Both the position numbers and the translations under genes were made by a program. A DNA stretch of 64,000 bases from Scedosporium boydii (lineage: Eukaryota > Ascomycota > Sordariomycetes > Microascales > Microascaceae). This document shows, piece after piece, positions 25,249 through 36,033 of the stretch. Numbering within the stretch: the stretch's first letter is position 1; each line of letters begins with the position of its first letter. The notes under the pieces are model-generated. The model saw only the letters and a list, made by a program, of their open reading frames with translations, did not search any database and had not been told where the DNA came from. The DNA lies in the NCBI GenBank assembly GCA_002221725.1, contig NJFT01000158.1:1-64000 (forward strand), given 5' to 3'.

Positions 25249-25596
25249 ATGTCAGCATCAGACCAACCTGCACCACCTTCGACGGCCCAATGGGGCCCCA
25301 TCTCCTCCCACGGAAAGCGACTCGTCTGGTCCCTCCAGGACCCTCTAGAGTCGGCCATCTCCGTCATGCCCGAGAATTTGGACCCCGAAGCACCACGCGA
25401 ACCGTACTTCCAGCAGTCCTCCACCGGCTCAAATTGGCATCGCATATCGCAGGAAGCGCTCATTGAAAGCACAGTGGCGTCCGTCACTGTCGAGTCCCCC
25501 GATCTAAGCAACTGGGCGTCGAGTTGGGCGCTGTTACAGAGTAATCAGGTCCCCAATCTGATCTCCAACTATTTCCTTTTCCTTTTTCGAACCTGA
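25249..25596 (+). CDS. Hypothetical protein, probably 5' gene fragment
   Basis: An ATG in ATC context opens a 115-codon frame with coding-like composition, beginning MSASDQPAPPSTAQWGPISSHGKRL. It ends shortly after a possible donor (CAG|GTCCCC at about 25549). No domain is recognised. Beyond it the sequence loses coding character and drifts into the AT-rich block, so this looks like the first exon of a gene whose remainder is lost or decayed. An upstream in-frame ATG at 25138 would add 37 residues but is less likely. Confidence 0.35.
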   Translation: MSASDQPAPPSTAQWGPISSHGKRLVWSLQDPLESAISVMPENLDPEAPREPYFQQSSTGSNWHRISQEALIESTVASVTVESPDLSNWASSWALLQSNQVPNLISNYFLFLFRT

Positions 25597-27653
25597 GCGA
25601 CTCCCGCGGGAGCCTGAGCAGGGGTGAGCAAGGTGAGCGAGGGGGTCACTATTTTGGGCCACCTCGGCTATAGTTTCCATGTCTACAATTATGGGGTTCC
25701 GGGCCTAATTTTGGAATAGCTGCATTGCACTTAGCCACCTCAACCAAACAACCAAGAAAACAGCACTATGCTAAAATACCCTCGAGGAAATTTCATTTGA
25801 ATTCAGAATATAGGTCTATATATAGAACTTCTCTGGTCTCTCTAAGAATATATGTATAAAGGTAAGTTAGCTATAGCTTTGTTATCTACAGAAGCATATA
25901 AACTACATTAGAAGAGAGGATGGCATCTGAGATAACAAAGAGGTCCTGAAAGAGGTGGAGGAATGCTAGGTGCCTTGGGTGGATGCTAGAAGAATGACAA
26001 ACTGGTTTACCTTATGTTTGGTAGATCATACAATCCGACAACAGCACGGAAGAGTGAGGAGCTTTACTATTCCGAGAGAGGCAGAAGTAACTTGGAATCA
26101 ATTCTCCCCTCAGGGGCCACGTAATGATATGGCTGAGCACAGTTCTTGCATGCATATGATGTTCATTATAGCTAAGGTTTATATGAGCAGGTAGAGTTCG
26201 TCTTCGCCTCATTGCACCGCCGTCCTCAGGTCAGAGCATTTTATCACTTGCTCACGGGGCTCATGCATCTTCTACCTTAAGTATATGTCACCTATACATG
26301 CAATCTCCGGCGATGCCGAAGGGATGAGTAGCTTGGAATTACATCTTTGCTCTTATCGGCTGGCCGGTAGGATTTCGTGCTACGAGATGATGGAACTAGA
26401 GGCCACACAATGGGAATCCAGCCAGCTGCATATGGAAGGTAACGAGAGGCCTCTATAGCCAACTGGCTGAATGAAATCCGCGTTCCTTGATTCCACTCTG
26501 CCTTACATGGATTGCCTTACATGGATCTGCATAATGTGACGTTTTCACGCAGCCGTCTATGGGCTAGATTCCCTAAATGGATCGCTGCATGCCAAATACG
26601 TAATAGGAAACAGGTGCCTAGCTGGCAATACAGTAGTGTAAGGAGACCTTTGGTAGATATGAGGGTGACTAGGAGGAGGCGGAGCAATTTTGTTATGCAA
26701 TGCGATCTTGTACTATAAGGGGAGATAGGCGTGGGAGCTAGGGGAGTAAGAGAGACAACGGTCTGTGTATTTGCCGCTGTATATGAATCCTTCCTTTTTG
26801 GAGTTACCTATATAGGGTGAAGTAGAGTAAGCTATAGTGAAGACAGGGAGACTAGGAATTACAAAAGATGCAGTCTTAGTGTTTTGAAATGGAGGACTTG
26901 GGTCTCTTCATTCCGCGCGGCTGGCCTGATACTCGGAATGCCATCCCGAGGTGAGGAAGATTCGCCAAGGCTACATACGCTACGTCTGTTTACTATGAAG
27001 GTGTGCCTCACCTATTTAGGAGGAGCTTCGCTTGTCTAAATGAGGCTCTAGGTAGAACTCAGTCGAATTATATCCTCCTACTACTAGGAGCCACACAACG
27101 ATTAAGGGGTGAGCAGAACTCCTATGTTTATAAGAGCCTCAGAGGATTTAGCAATTTCTATTCCAGTTATCTCCCTTTCCTATATCTTACGTGATAATGA
27201 AACCAGGAGGTATATAATATGGTTGAGTATAGTTCTCTTGTATATTTTAGTTTCCTAGCTAGAAAGATAGGAGGATGGTAGGTGATATAGGAAGCTTAAG
27301 TAGCTTTACGACTGTAGTATAATATATAAGCCCTCGCCTCATACCTAATATACTTCTTTAAAGTCCTCTTTAAAATCGAGGCCATTAGTAGTTCTCTAGA
27401 AGCAGAAGCTAGTTAGACTATAGTAGGCGCGGGGCTAATTGTAATCAGTATCAGCTTATACTATCATATCTCCACAGTTTTTAATATAATAAGGACTAGT
27501 AGCTAATAAGGGAGGGGGTATTTATAGTTAGTTAGTTAGGGGAATAGAGATAAGCAATGTAAATCTCAGGCTAGTATTGTAATTTAAGTATAATATTTAA
27601 ATACTAGAAGTATTCTCTTTAAGTTAAGGAGCTAAAGCATTATAATTTTATTT
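25597..27653. other. Transition zone with decayed sequence
   Basis: AT content rises steadily from left to right. Short similar phrases recur (for example, around 26128 and 27220 both contain a GATATGGCTGAGCACAG-like sequence, the second with C-to-T changes). This suggests diverged copies of one old repeat. No intact ORF or recognisable domain. Confidence 0.45.
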
Positions 27654-27658
27654 AGAGA

Positions 27659-28067
27659 TGTCACGGCCACACTTGGCCAGGACAGAAGGCCGGGCGGTCA
27701 GAGCCGGCAGAAAAGGGTAAACTACGGAACCACGGCAGGATCACGGGAAATGATGGATCACCCGCACTCACGGTGATCCACGAGTGATCCAGATCGTACA
27801 GGATCACGGTGAGCCAAAGTGATCCAGGGAGAGCTTGGAAAGAAACGTCTATATAAACTGCGGATTCTGCCATGTATCTAGTTTGTCTTTCAAGATCTCC
27901 AGTAGTCAATTCAAGTAATAACTACACTCTACACTTAAATACGTACTTCTCACCATATCATTGTGAATACTGTTTGACTGCCTCACTTATCTATAACAGG
28001 CACCCACTATCCCAATACTATTCTATTCCATTGATCAACCGGAACCCTAAGTGTTAGGATCGTAACA
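27659..28067 (+). mobile_element. Solo LTR, 409 bp, TSD AGAGA
   Basis: The element starts TGTCACGGCC and ends GATCGTAACA, with the canonical TG...CA ends. It is flanked on both sides by AGAGA (27654-27658 and 28068-28072), a 5-bp target-site duplication. Inside is a TATA box (CTATATAAAC at about 27849). The 3' third is clearly related to the LTRs of the Gypsy-type element at 30865, but this copy keeps its C and G residues and shows little RIP. No internal region is attached, so it is a solo LTR left by LTR-LTR recombination. Confidence 0.9.
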
Positions 28068-28072
28068 AGAGA

Positions 28073-30859
28073 TATATCCATTCTTTTAAAAATTTTAGGC
28101 ACGGACTAATATTACTTAAAGAAATATAAAAGTATAATATAATATTATATAAGCTGATAACTATAGTATACTATTAGTAAGTACTGTCCTATAGTACTAG
28201 GTAAATAAAGTTATCTAAAGCATATTGATAGTCTATTCTTTTAAAAGAGTCTAGTAATATCGGAGCAGCCTCATTAGATTACTAGCTCTAAGTATTAAAT
28301 ACTTGCTTAATATTGTTTTTATTATTATCTAGCTAGGCTATATAGATATCGCTACTACCTAAACAAGTAACTCTAGAAATACAGAATTAAAAACATAAAG
28401 AAAATGTACTTATCTTAATATTCTATAACTATTATAGGTAACTACTTTAATATTTTAACTATTTAAGTACTTTTTTTAACTAATTCCTTATACTAGTTAG
28501 TAGTATAAAAACCACTCTCCTTAAGGTATTGACATAACTAAATCTTAAGATTAATACTAGTTATACTAAGCCTAGGACTAATAGTATTTTATTATATTAG
28601 CCCAATATTAATATCTAATTAGAATGGGGGAACTTTAATCTACAGAGTCTATATAGTATATACTAGTATATTATTAATACTAAGTATAACTCGAACATAT
28701 TTAATAAATCTAAACTATTTTATTAGAATTAATATATATTTAATAAGAATATACTAGATTATTATCTAAATAGATTTATTATTCCTAGCATTAACACAGC
28801 TTTTTATTAAGTATACTATACTCTTAGTAGAGCATACAAGCCTAACCTAGGTCAGAATAGAAGGTACTTATACGAAGAAACTATTAACTACTACTTTAAG
28901 CTAGATTAGTCAATATCTTCAAATAAGTATATACTTAATATAGGGCTTTATAGCAATTTACTCTCTAGTAACAGCAAGCTCTCCCAAAAGTAGAAGAGTA
29001 GTATATATAAATCAGCCCCAAATATATAGAAGGATCTTATATACTAAGTCCTATACTATATCTCCCAGCTAAAGATACAATATAGCTAGCTTATTACAGA
29101 CAAGGAACTAGTTATATTTTACTTCTCTATTAAGTTTACTAGACCTGGGCAAGCAACTAGTAAACTAGTATAAAAGTAACCTATAAGATATAATTATATA
29201 ACCTTAGAAGGAATAGAGATGCCAACATCAAGATTACTATCAGAGATAAATAAGTATACAATTCTAAAGCACACCTCGGCTTTAACTAAGTCGGAATATA
29301 TACAGTCTAACTCGGAGAGCTGGCTTGATTTCTTTAAGGCATTTTTTAGTACTATATTAGTATTTTTATAGAGTATTTCAAGCTATCTAAAATAGTTATT
29401 AATTTGTAAACTCTATAGGCTTAAATTAAGAGGCTCCCAGTTCGAGGGTAGTAGTAAGGCAGCTAAGTAACTTATTAAAAATGCTTTGAGATTATTGATA
29501 GCATTACTTCTTATTTAGAGTTCTAGGTTTAAATAGATAGGGCAATTACATTCTACTATCTATTAAATACTTATCTTAATTATGCTAAGAAGTGCTGTAT
29601 TTAGATATTCTTTTTAGGGAACTTAATAATGTAGCAATCTAGCAACTTGTAGTAAGGAGTTATTATTGTAGAACTATTAGTATTAAAAATAATTATTAAT
29701 AATAAAAATTTTAAGAAACTTATAAATTTGATAATGACTAAAGAATTATCTACTGTCTTAGTAGAAAGGACGAAGCTATTTTAACCTACTCTAAGAAATC
29801 GTTTCTACTTAAGGCTACTCGGGGGGTCTGAAAACTTATAAAACTTTAGTTCTTAGAAATTTACTAGGTTATATAGAGCGTTGCCCGAGCATGGCTCTAT
29901 TAAGATAGATAACAGAGGTAGTATTAAGAAAAATAAGAGACTAAGGAGTAATATAGGAGTAAATAAAAGTAAGCTACTAATATAAGTATTATTTAAATAT
30001 TATAGAGAAGAAATTAAGATTAGTAATTTTATTAATAACTAATAAATACAAAAGCTTATATAACTAAACCCAGGAACTAAACTTAGAGTTTATATAAGCT
30101 ATAATAATTATAATTAACTTTATTAATTTTTATAATTTTTATATTCCTTTCTAATATTTTCGGGCTCGAGGCTTCTAGGATTTAGTCAGCGGGACGTGAA
30201 CATAAATAATGCTAGAGGGAGGAATATCTCTTTTACTTTACTTTATATATATTATCTCCTATATTTTTACTTAACTAAAAGCTATACAATCCTTATATTA
30301 TAATATAGAACTTACTTAAATTAAAGTATCCCTACTAATATTTAAAGGCAAGCTGCTATAATTAGATGACTTAGATTAGTAGAAGATAGTTTAACCTATC
30401 CTAAGAGGAAGTAAAGGTATAAAGATAGAAGTACTATAATATAAGGAATCTATTATATATACTAAGCTGGTTTTAATATTTTATAAGATCTATTATTAAT
30501 TTATTATATTTTATTAGTTTCTAAAGGGTAGGTTACTATAGTAGTAATTAGTAGGGTTCTATATATAATTAGTATAGGAGAAATCTTAAAACTACTTTAA
30601 AGCTTTAGCAATGTCTTAGAGAAGATATTTTTTTATAATATTAAGATAGTAAATCTATAGCTAGTAACTATTATCTTGCTTATTAGAGTAGATAAGGAGT
30701 TAGGACTACTAAGGTATAAGATAACCTTATAACCTTATATAAGAAATAAAAAACTTTTATAATATTATATTATTAGTTTATATATATTCGGCTCTTATTA
30801 TAGTTAATTATTAACTTTATTAATATTTTCTCTTATTTTTATAGCCTATTACTTATTGC
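28073..30859. mobile_element. Old AT-rich repeat DNA, heavily RIP-mutated (left part)
   Basis: About 2.8 kb of very AT-rich DNA dense in TA dinucleotides and stop codons in all frames. The Gypsy-type element at 30865 inserted into this DNA, which continues at 36034. The original element type is not recognisable. Absence of long ORFs and richness in TA fit RIP decay of a transposon. Confidence 0.55.
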
Positions 30860-30864
30860 GTATT

Positions 30865-31297
30865 TGTCACAGCCTGGCCGCGATTTGGGCCTCCAAAGGC
30901 GGTGAGCGTGGCAGAATCCTATGGGAGTTACGTAGTCGCTTCTTAGTAGTACAACTAGGCAGTCATACGAAGAGCGACCAGCCGCATGCAAAAAGAGCAA
31001 TCGAGCAATCACCAGGGAAGTAACTAGACAGGCGCCCTAGGGGCAACTATATACTAAAGATAAATGGAAGAAATAATTATATAAGCTATAATGTTTCCTT
31101 ACTCACTAGTATATTCTTCTAGACTCTTTAGTAGTTAACTTAAGTACAACTATACCCCTATACTTAAATATATACTTCTTACCTATATTACTATAAATAC
31201 TATTTAACTACCTTGCTTACCTTAAACAGGTACCTACTATCTTAGTACTATACTATTCTACTAATTAACTAGAACCCTAAATATTAGGATTATAATA
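30865..31297 (+). repeat. 5' LTR of the Gypsy-type element
   Basis: 433 bp, beginning TGTCACAGCC and ending GATTATAATA, where the usual terminal CA has become TA. The left half retains GC, while the right half is AT-rich through C-to-T change. Related to the solo LTR at 27659. Confidence 0.9.
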
Positions 31298-31729
31298 TAT
31301 TAACTACTCTTATTTAGTAAGTAACTTTATTAAGTAGTACTAATATCTAGGAATTATAGTATCTATAAAAGAAAAGATACTTATTAAATTCGATAACGAA
31401 ATTAAGATGCTTAAAGTAACTATACTTGTTACTAAAGCTGGTAATAACTCTAATAATGAAGAAGACAAAGTCAATATTACTACTTTTAAGAAACTATATA
31501 AAGTTATAGAGAAATAATATATTAAGGTAAAGGAAGTAGAGGACTTTACTAGCTACTAAAATAAGAAAAATAGAGAGCTAAACTAGTGCTTTATTAGCAT
31601 AGAATAAGCTATCTAATAATATATTAAATAACAAATCATCTAGCTAGAGTAAATAGTTCAGTAGCTAAATGCTAATATAGTAGCTTAAGGAGGCTGCATA
31701 CTCCTTACACCTACTACACCTATAGCACC

Positions 31730-33929
31730 TAAACTTAAAATTACTACACCAGATAAATATAGAGGGAATTAGTAGAAACTACAAGGATTCTTAACCTAGA
31801 TATAAACCTTCTTATACTGAAACGGAGTAGTGCAGCCTACCCGCACATCGCAAGAAAAAGAAAATAGTTCGGTCAATGGTTTGTGGTATTTCCTGCAAGA
31901 AGCTGCTGCAGAACCCCTGACAGGAATGGACAGTCGTCGGAACTGTTGATCAATGGGAATAGAGCCAGATCAGAAAGAAGAAGGCCTCCAAATAGGGGGA
32001 GGTTGAAGAATCATGTCAGTGCCCAAAGGAGCACCCTGTGACATATGTCAAGCCGGAACAAGCAGCAGGACGTCACCAATGATGAGGACCAGATAGAACT
32101 GGGTAAAAGAAGTTGATTGAATTAAAGAAAGAACTAATAATGATCAAGAACTTGTAGATAATTCCGAACTTAAGATGATGATGAACTTGAAGAAGATAAT
32201 CTTCCTCTGTCCCTCAGAAGGAAGAAAAGAAAAGAAATAACTATGCCCTGCCCCCTGGGCAAGGAAGAAAGTTCTTCCGCTACCGCTCTTCCATTCCACA
32301 CGAGAACTAAACCCTCCTCTCACCAGTCACCTTATTCCCTGTCTCAATACTATTATAAAGACTAGTTCTAAACTGAGGCTAATAAAGTCACTACTATAGC
32401 CTAGTATCTTACAGATAACATGCTTGCATAGTTTAAACCCACCCTCTGAGACTACCTTAAAAATAATAAAATTATATAGAAAGCTGAAACTATTAATATC
32501 TTTAAGGACTATAAGGTATTTGAAGAAGCTCTTAAAGGAGCTTTTAGTAAACTAGATAAATAATAAGCTATAATCTAACAACTTAAGAAGTTAAGTTAGA
32601 AGAGATCTACTACTAAATATACTACTAAGTTTAAGTAGATTACTATATACCTTAACTGGGGAGACGAGCCTCTAATAACCTACTTCTATAATAAACTTAA
32701 GGAAGAAGTTAAGGACAAGCTCTATAAACTCGAGAAACCAGCACAACTGGTCGAGTATATAGAAAACGCTATTAAGATCGACAATCGACTATATAAATGA
32801 CGAACACCCGAAAGAAGAGCCGGACGCTAACTAAGTAACTGAGAAGATCGCTAAGGATCTACTCATAAAATACCTACAATTGATAAAGGGAGACCTATCA
32901 TACGAGTATGTCTATCAGGAGGCTAGATAGAGAATGGAAAAACGACCACAAGATAAGCTGTAGGGACAATATCTTATAACCCTAGAATAACACAACAAAG
33001 CTACCACAGTAGCAGGACCCGTCTATAGACAACAAAGCCCAACTAACTGGAAACTCGACAGACTCGAAGGCACCCTTATAGATCTCAATACAAGGGTCGA
33101 CGATATAGAAGAAGAAGCCCTACAAAATAATAAAAAATAACGAGGAGAGATCTAGGAACTTTAATAACAAGTTAGTAGCCTAGAAGAATAGGCTCGTTAA
33201 AGAAAAAGGAAAGCACTCCGAGGAATTATCGAGAACCTAGAAATAGAAGTTCTCTAGCAAACCCCAGAGATCACAAAAGAAGACCTAAACTACAGACAGC
33301 TAGAACGAGAAGCCGCCCAACACCTCGAAGACCTACATAGCACAATGGAATAATAGGAGTATTATATAGAGACCTTAAAGAGGGAGAGCTACAAGTACCT
33401 ATAGGATAACAAAGACTAGGAAGACTATACAGCATACATAGAGAAATGACAGAAGGATAGGAAGGCCTACACTAAGGATCGACAGTGGCCTAAGAGCAAC
33501 CTAGGAGTAGGAGGAAGCAAAACTACCTACTAAAAACTTAATAAACATTATAATAGAAAACTATTAGAGGTATTAAGTAACTTAATTAACCTCTAATACT
33601 AAACTAACAATCTATAAAAACAAATCCTAGAAATAGACAATAAATAAATAAAGTTAGCAACTTAACAACTCTACTATAAATAAAAGATATCTGAAAATAT
33701 AAGCTAGCTATAAGATATAGTAATAGGGCTCTAGAAATAAACTAGAAGCTAAAAACAAATAGTTACTAAAGAAGTCACCTAAAAAATAGGGCCAGGACCC
33801 TAAGAAGACATATAAAAAATAAATATTATAGAAAGATAATAGATCTATTACCTAAAAGTACTAGTTACCTTAAAAGGCCAGGAGTTTATAGCCTTAGTAG
33901 ATAGTAGAGTATAAGAAAATTTTATTTTA
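31730..33929 (+). pseudogene. Decayed gag and protease region of the Gypsy-type element
   Basis: One reading frame, interrupted by the 529-bp insertion, gives a Gypsy gag-like polyprotein with a PDKYRG-type start, a capsid-like segment (WGDEPLITYFYNKLKEEVKD) and long charged coiled-coil-like stretches. It ends in a protease-like FIALVDS at about 33890-33910. The frame is broken by many TAA and TAG codons at positions where Gln codons would be expected, the hallmark of C-to-T decay. It is described only as a broken remnant. The frame stops abruptly at the miniature element at 33930. Confidence 0.75.
31818..32346. mobile_element. LTR-like element, 529 bp, TSD ATAC, inserted in gag
   Basis: It starts TGAAACGGAG and ends CCTGTCTCA (TG...CA, with TGA/TCA mirrored), and it interrupts the gag frame. 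ATAC is duplicated at both edges (31814-31817 and 32347-32350); removing the insert and one ATAC restores the continuity of the host frame. If the boundary is moved by one base the duplication is the 5-bp ATACT. The composition is normal, unlike the AT-rich host, so it inserted after RIP of the host or escaped RIP. The orientation and parent element are unknown, and a solo LTR is the simplest reading. Confidence 0.8.
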
Positions 33930-34518
33930 TGTAACGATATACCTAGAAGTAGCTAGATTCCGCCGCAATTAAGAGGGTTCTTAAGTGAATGTAAGGGGCA
34001 GTTCCAGCTATGTGGCGCTGGAACTGACGGATCTTTTAGTCTATTGGGCTAATTATCACCCCTTGCAATTATCTTACAATTATTCCAGCACTACATGGGT
34101 CTACTGGATTAGGGAATTCGGGCTGGGCGTGTACGATCGCCAGTTCAAACCCCAGCCAGCGCAGAGGTGTTTTTCCTACGCCGATAACTGTTGCAGGGCA
34201 TGATGTGGCAGGTGTTGCGAGAGGCACACCTGGGCATATAACTGTAATAATCTTTCGTTAGGCTTATAAGGGGTACCTTACAGTACACCCTTAGGGGTTT
34301 GCATTCACTATTAAATTCTTAGCTTACTCTATTGAGGCTCAGGACGAGCCTACTTAGAGGGGGAAGAATTGTAACGATATACCTAGAAGTGGCTAGATTC
34401 CGCTGCAATTAAGAGGGTTCTTAAGTGAATGTAAGGGGCAGTTCCAGCCATGTAGTGCTGGAACTGACAGATCTTTTAGTCTATTAGGCTAATTGTCACC
34501 CCTTGTAATTATCTTACA
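33930..34518 (+). mobile_element. Miniature LTR element (TRIM/SMART type), copy 1
   Basis: 589 bp in total: a 149-bp 5' LTR (33930-34078), a 291-bp non-coding internal part (34079-34369) and a 149-bp 3' LTR (34370-34518). LTRs start TGTAACGATA and end TATCTTACA. A polypurine tract (AGAGGGGGAAGAA) directly precedes the 3' LTR. Each LTR holds a perfect 10-bp hairpin stem (CAGTTCCAGC / GCTGGAACTG, 33999-34026 in the first). No protein is encoded, so it must depend on another element's proteins. The flanks do not match (TTTTA left, AGGGT right), so there is no TSD for this copy. Confidence 0.9.
34083..34098 (+). promoter_or_regulatory. Candidate self-priming primer-binding site
   Basis: The 16-mer TTCCAGCACTACATGG lies four bases inside the 5' LTR. 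It is the exact reverse complement of 34448-34463 in the 3' LTR hairpin region. There is no ordinary primer-binding site beginning TGG right after the LTR. Self-primed reverse transcription is known for Tf1-like elements; its use here is inference. Confidence 0.55.
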
Positions 34519-35001
34519 AGGGTAGCTTAAAGTACTACCTTAGCTATTTATTTTTCTTTTTTAATATAGGATTATTTCTATTTTAAGTAATTAACTAATA
34601 AGGAAGGAGATTAGTAAACTAGTAAAGAATAAAAAGAAAGAGAAACTTATAAGTAGAATTAGTAATTCCCTTAATATTATAATTAGTATAATATAAGAGG
34701 ATATAGTAATTATAATAAGACTACCTCTTATAAATAATATAGTTATAAGGAGAATAGGAATTAAAATAAGCTATATACTTAGGGATCTTAAAAAAGTACT
34801 AATAGGAGAGGATATTATCTACTACCTAAGTAAGATATTTCTTATTAATTTTAAAAGCAATTACTTTAAGGAAGTAAGCTTTTAATATATAACTTAATAT
34901 AGTAATAATTAAAAAAAAGAGGAATAAAACTTACTAAGGAAAAAGGAAGAATAAGACTAACGTAGTCTTTAGGGATAAAGACTAAGGAGGAGGGGAAATC
35001 G
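34519..35001 (+). mobile_element. Residual 3' internal region of the Gypsy-type element
   Basis: 483 bp of AT-rich DNA between the miniature element and the 3' LTR, ending in the polypurine tract. It does not continue the protease frame that stops at 33929, so the intervening pol sequence has been lost. Confidence 0.6.
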
Positions 35002-36028
35002 TATTACGGCCTGGCTACGATTTGAGCCTCTAAAGGTAGTAAGTATAGTAGAATCCTATAGGAGTTATATAGTTACTTCTTAGTAGTATAACTAGGTAGT
35101 TATATAAAGAGTAACTAGCTATATATAAAAAGAGTAATTAAGCAATTACTAGAAAAGTAATTAGATAGGTACCCTAAAGGCGACTATATACTAAAGATAA
35201 ATAAAAGAAATAACTATATAAGCTATAATATTTCTATAAGATAATTATAAGAGGTAATAATTAGCCTAATAGACTAAAAGATTTATCAGTTCCAGCGCTA
35301 CATGGCTGGAACTGCCCCTTACATTTACTTAAGAACCCTCTTAATTGTGGCGGAATCTAGCTACTTCTAGGTATATTATTATAATTCTTCCCCCTCTAAG
35401 TAGGCTTGTCCTAAGCCTTAATAGAGTAAGCTAAGAATTTAACAGTAAATGCGAACCCCTAAGGGTATACTACAAGGTACCCCTTATAAGCCCAACGAAA
35501 GATTATTATAGTTATATACCTAGGTGTACCTCTTACAATACCTGCTACATCATGCCCTGCAACAGTCATCAGCATAGGAAAAACACCTCTGCGCTAGCTG
35601 GGGTTCGAACTGGCGATCACATACGCCTAGCCTGAATTCCCTAATCTAGTAGACCTATGTAGTGCTAGAACAATTGTAAGATAATTGCAAGGGGTGACAA
35701 TTAGCCCAATAGACTAAAAGATCTGTCAGTTCTAGTGCTACATGGCTGGAACTGCCCCTTACATTTACTTAAGAACCCTCTTAATTGCAGCGGAATCTAG
35801 CTACTTCTAGATATATCGTTATAATTTCCCTACTTACTAGTATATTCTTTTAGACTCTTTAGTAGTTAATTTAAGTATAACTATACTCCTATACTTAAAT
35901 ATATACTTCTTACCTATATTACTGTAAATACTATTTAACTACCTTGCTTACCTTAAATAGGTACTTACTATCTTAGCACTATACTATTTTACTAATTAAC
36001 TAGAACCCTAAGTATTAGGATCGTAATA
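35002..36028 (+). repeat. 3' LTR of the Gypsy-type element, interrupted
   Basis: It begins TATTACGGCC (a decayed TGTCACAGCC) and ends GATCGTAATA. Without the miniature element and one ATTTC it is 433 bp, the same length as the 5' LTR. Confidence 0.9.
35235..35823 (-). mobile_element. Miniature LTR element (TRIM/SMART type), copy 2
   Basis: Again exactly 589 bp with 149-bp LTRs (35235-35383 and 35675-35823), in the opposite orientation to copy 1. It is inserted in the 3' LTR of the Gypsy-type element and flanked by the duplication ATTTC (35230-35234 and 35824-35828). Compared with copy 1 it has more C-to-T and G-to-A differences, mostly at LTR ends and in the internal part. The internal part contains GGGTTCGAACTGG, a tRNA-like B-box block. 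Confidence 0.92.
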
Positions 36029-36033
36029 GTATT

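Larger units (their letters stand above)
30865..36028 (+). mobile_element. Gypsy-type LTR retrotransposon, RIP-mutated, pol deleted, with nested insertions
   Basis: The element has two LTRs (30865-31297, 433 bp; and 35002-36028 with a 594-bp insertion, 433 bp without it). It is flanked by the 5-bp duplication GTATT (30860-30864 and 36029-36033). A purine-rich tract (AGGAGGAGGGGAAATCG, 34985-35001) directly precedes the 3' LTR. Decayed gag and a protease-like stretch run from about 31730 to 33929; reverse transcriptase, RNase H and integrase are not found. Nested inside are a 529-bp LTR-like element (31818-32346) and two miniature LTR elements (33930-34518 and 35235-35823). The equal LTR lengths after removing the insertion, and the matching TSD, make the boundaries firm. 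Confidence 0.92.

Noticed and set aside
34120..34175. Functional tRNA gene
   Set aside because: The T-loop-like motif is present, but the expected T stem does not pair and no acceptor stem or A-box fits; kept only as a tRNA-like observation.
33985..34203. 72-codon plus ORF
   Set aside because: It spans the LTR/interior junction of the miniature element; not conserved in copy 2.
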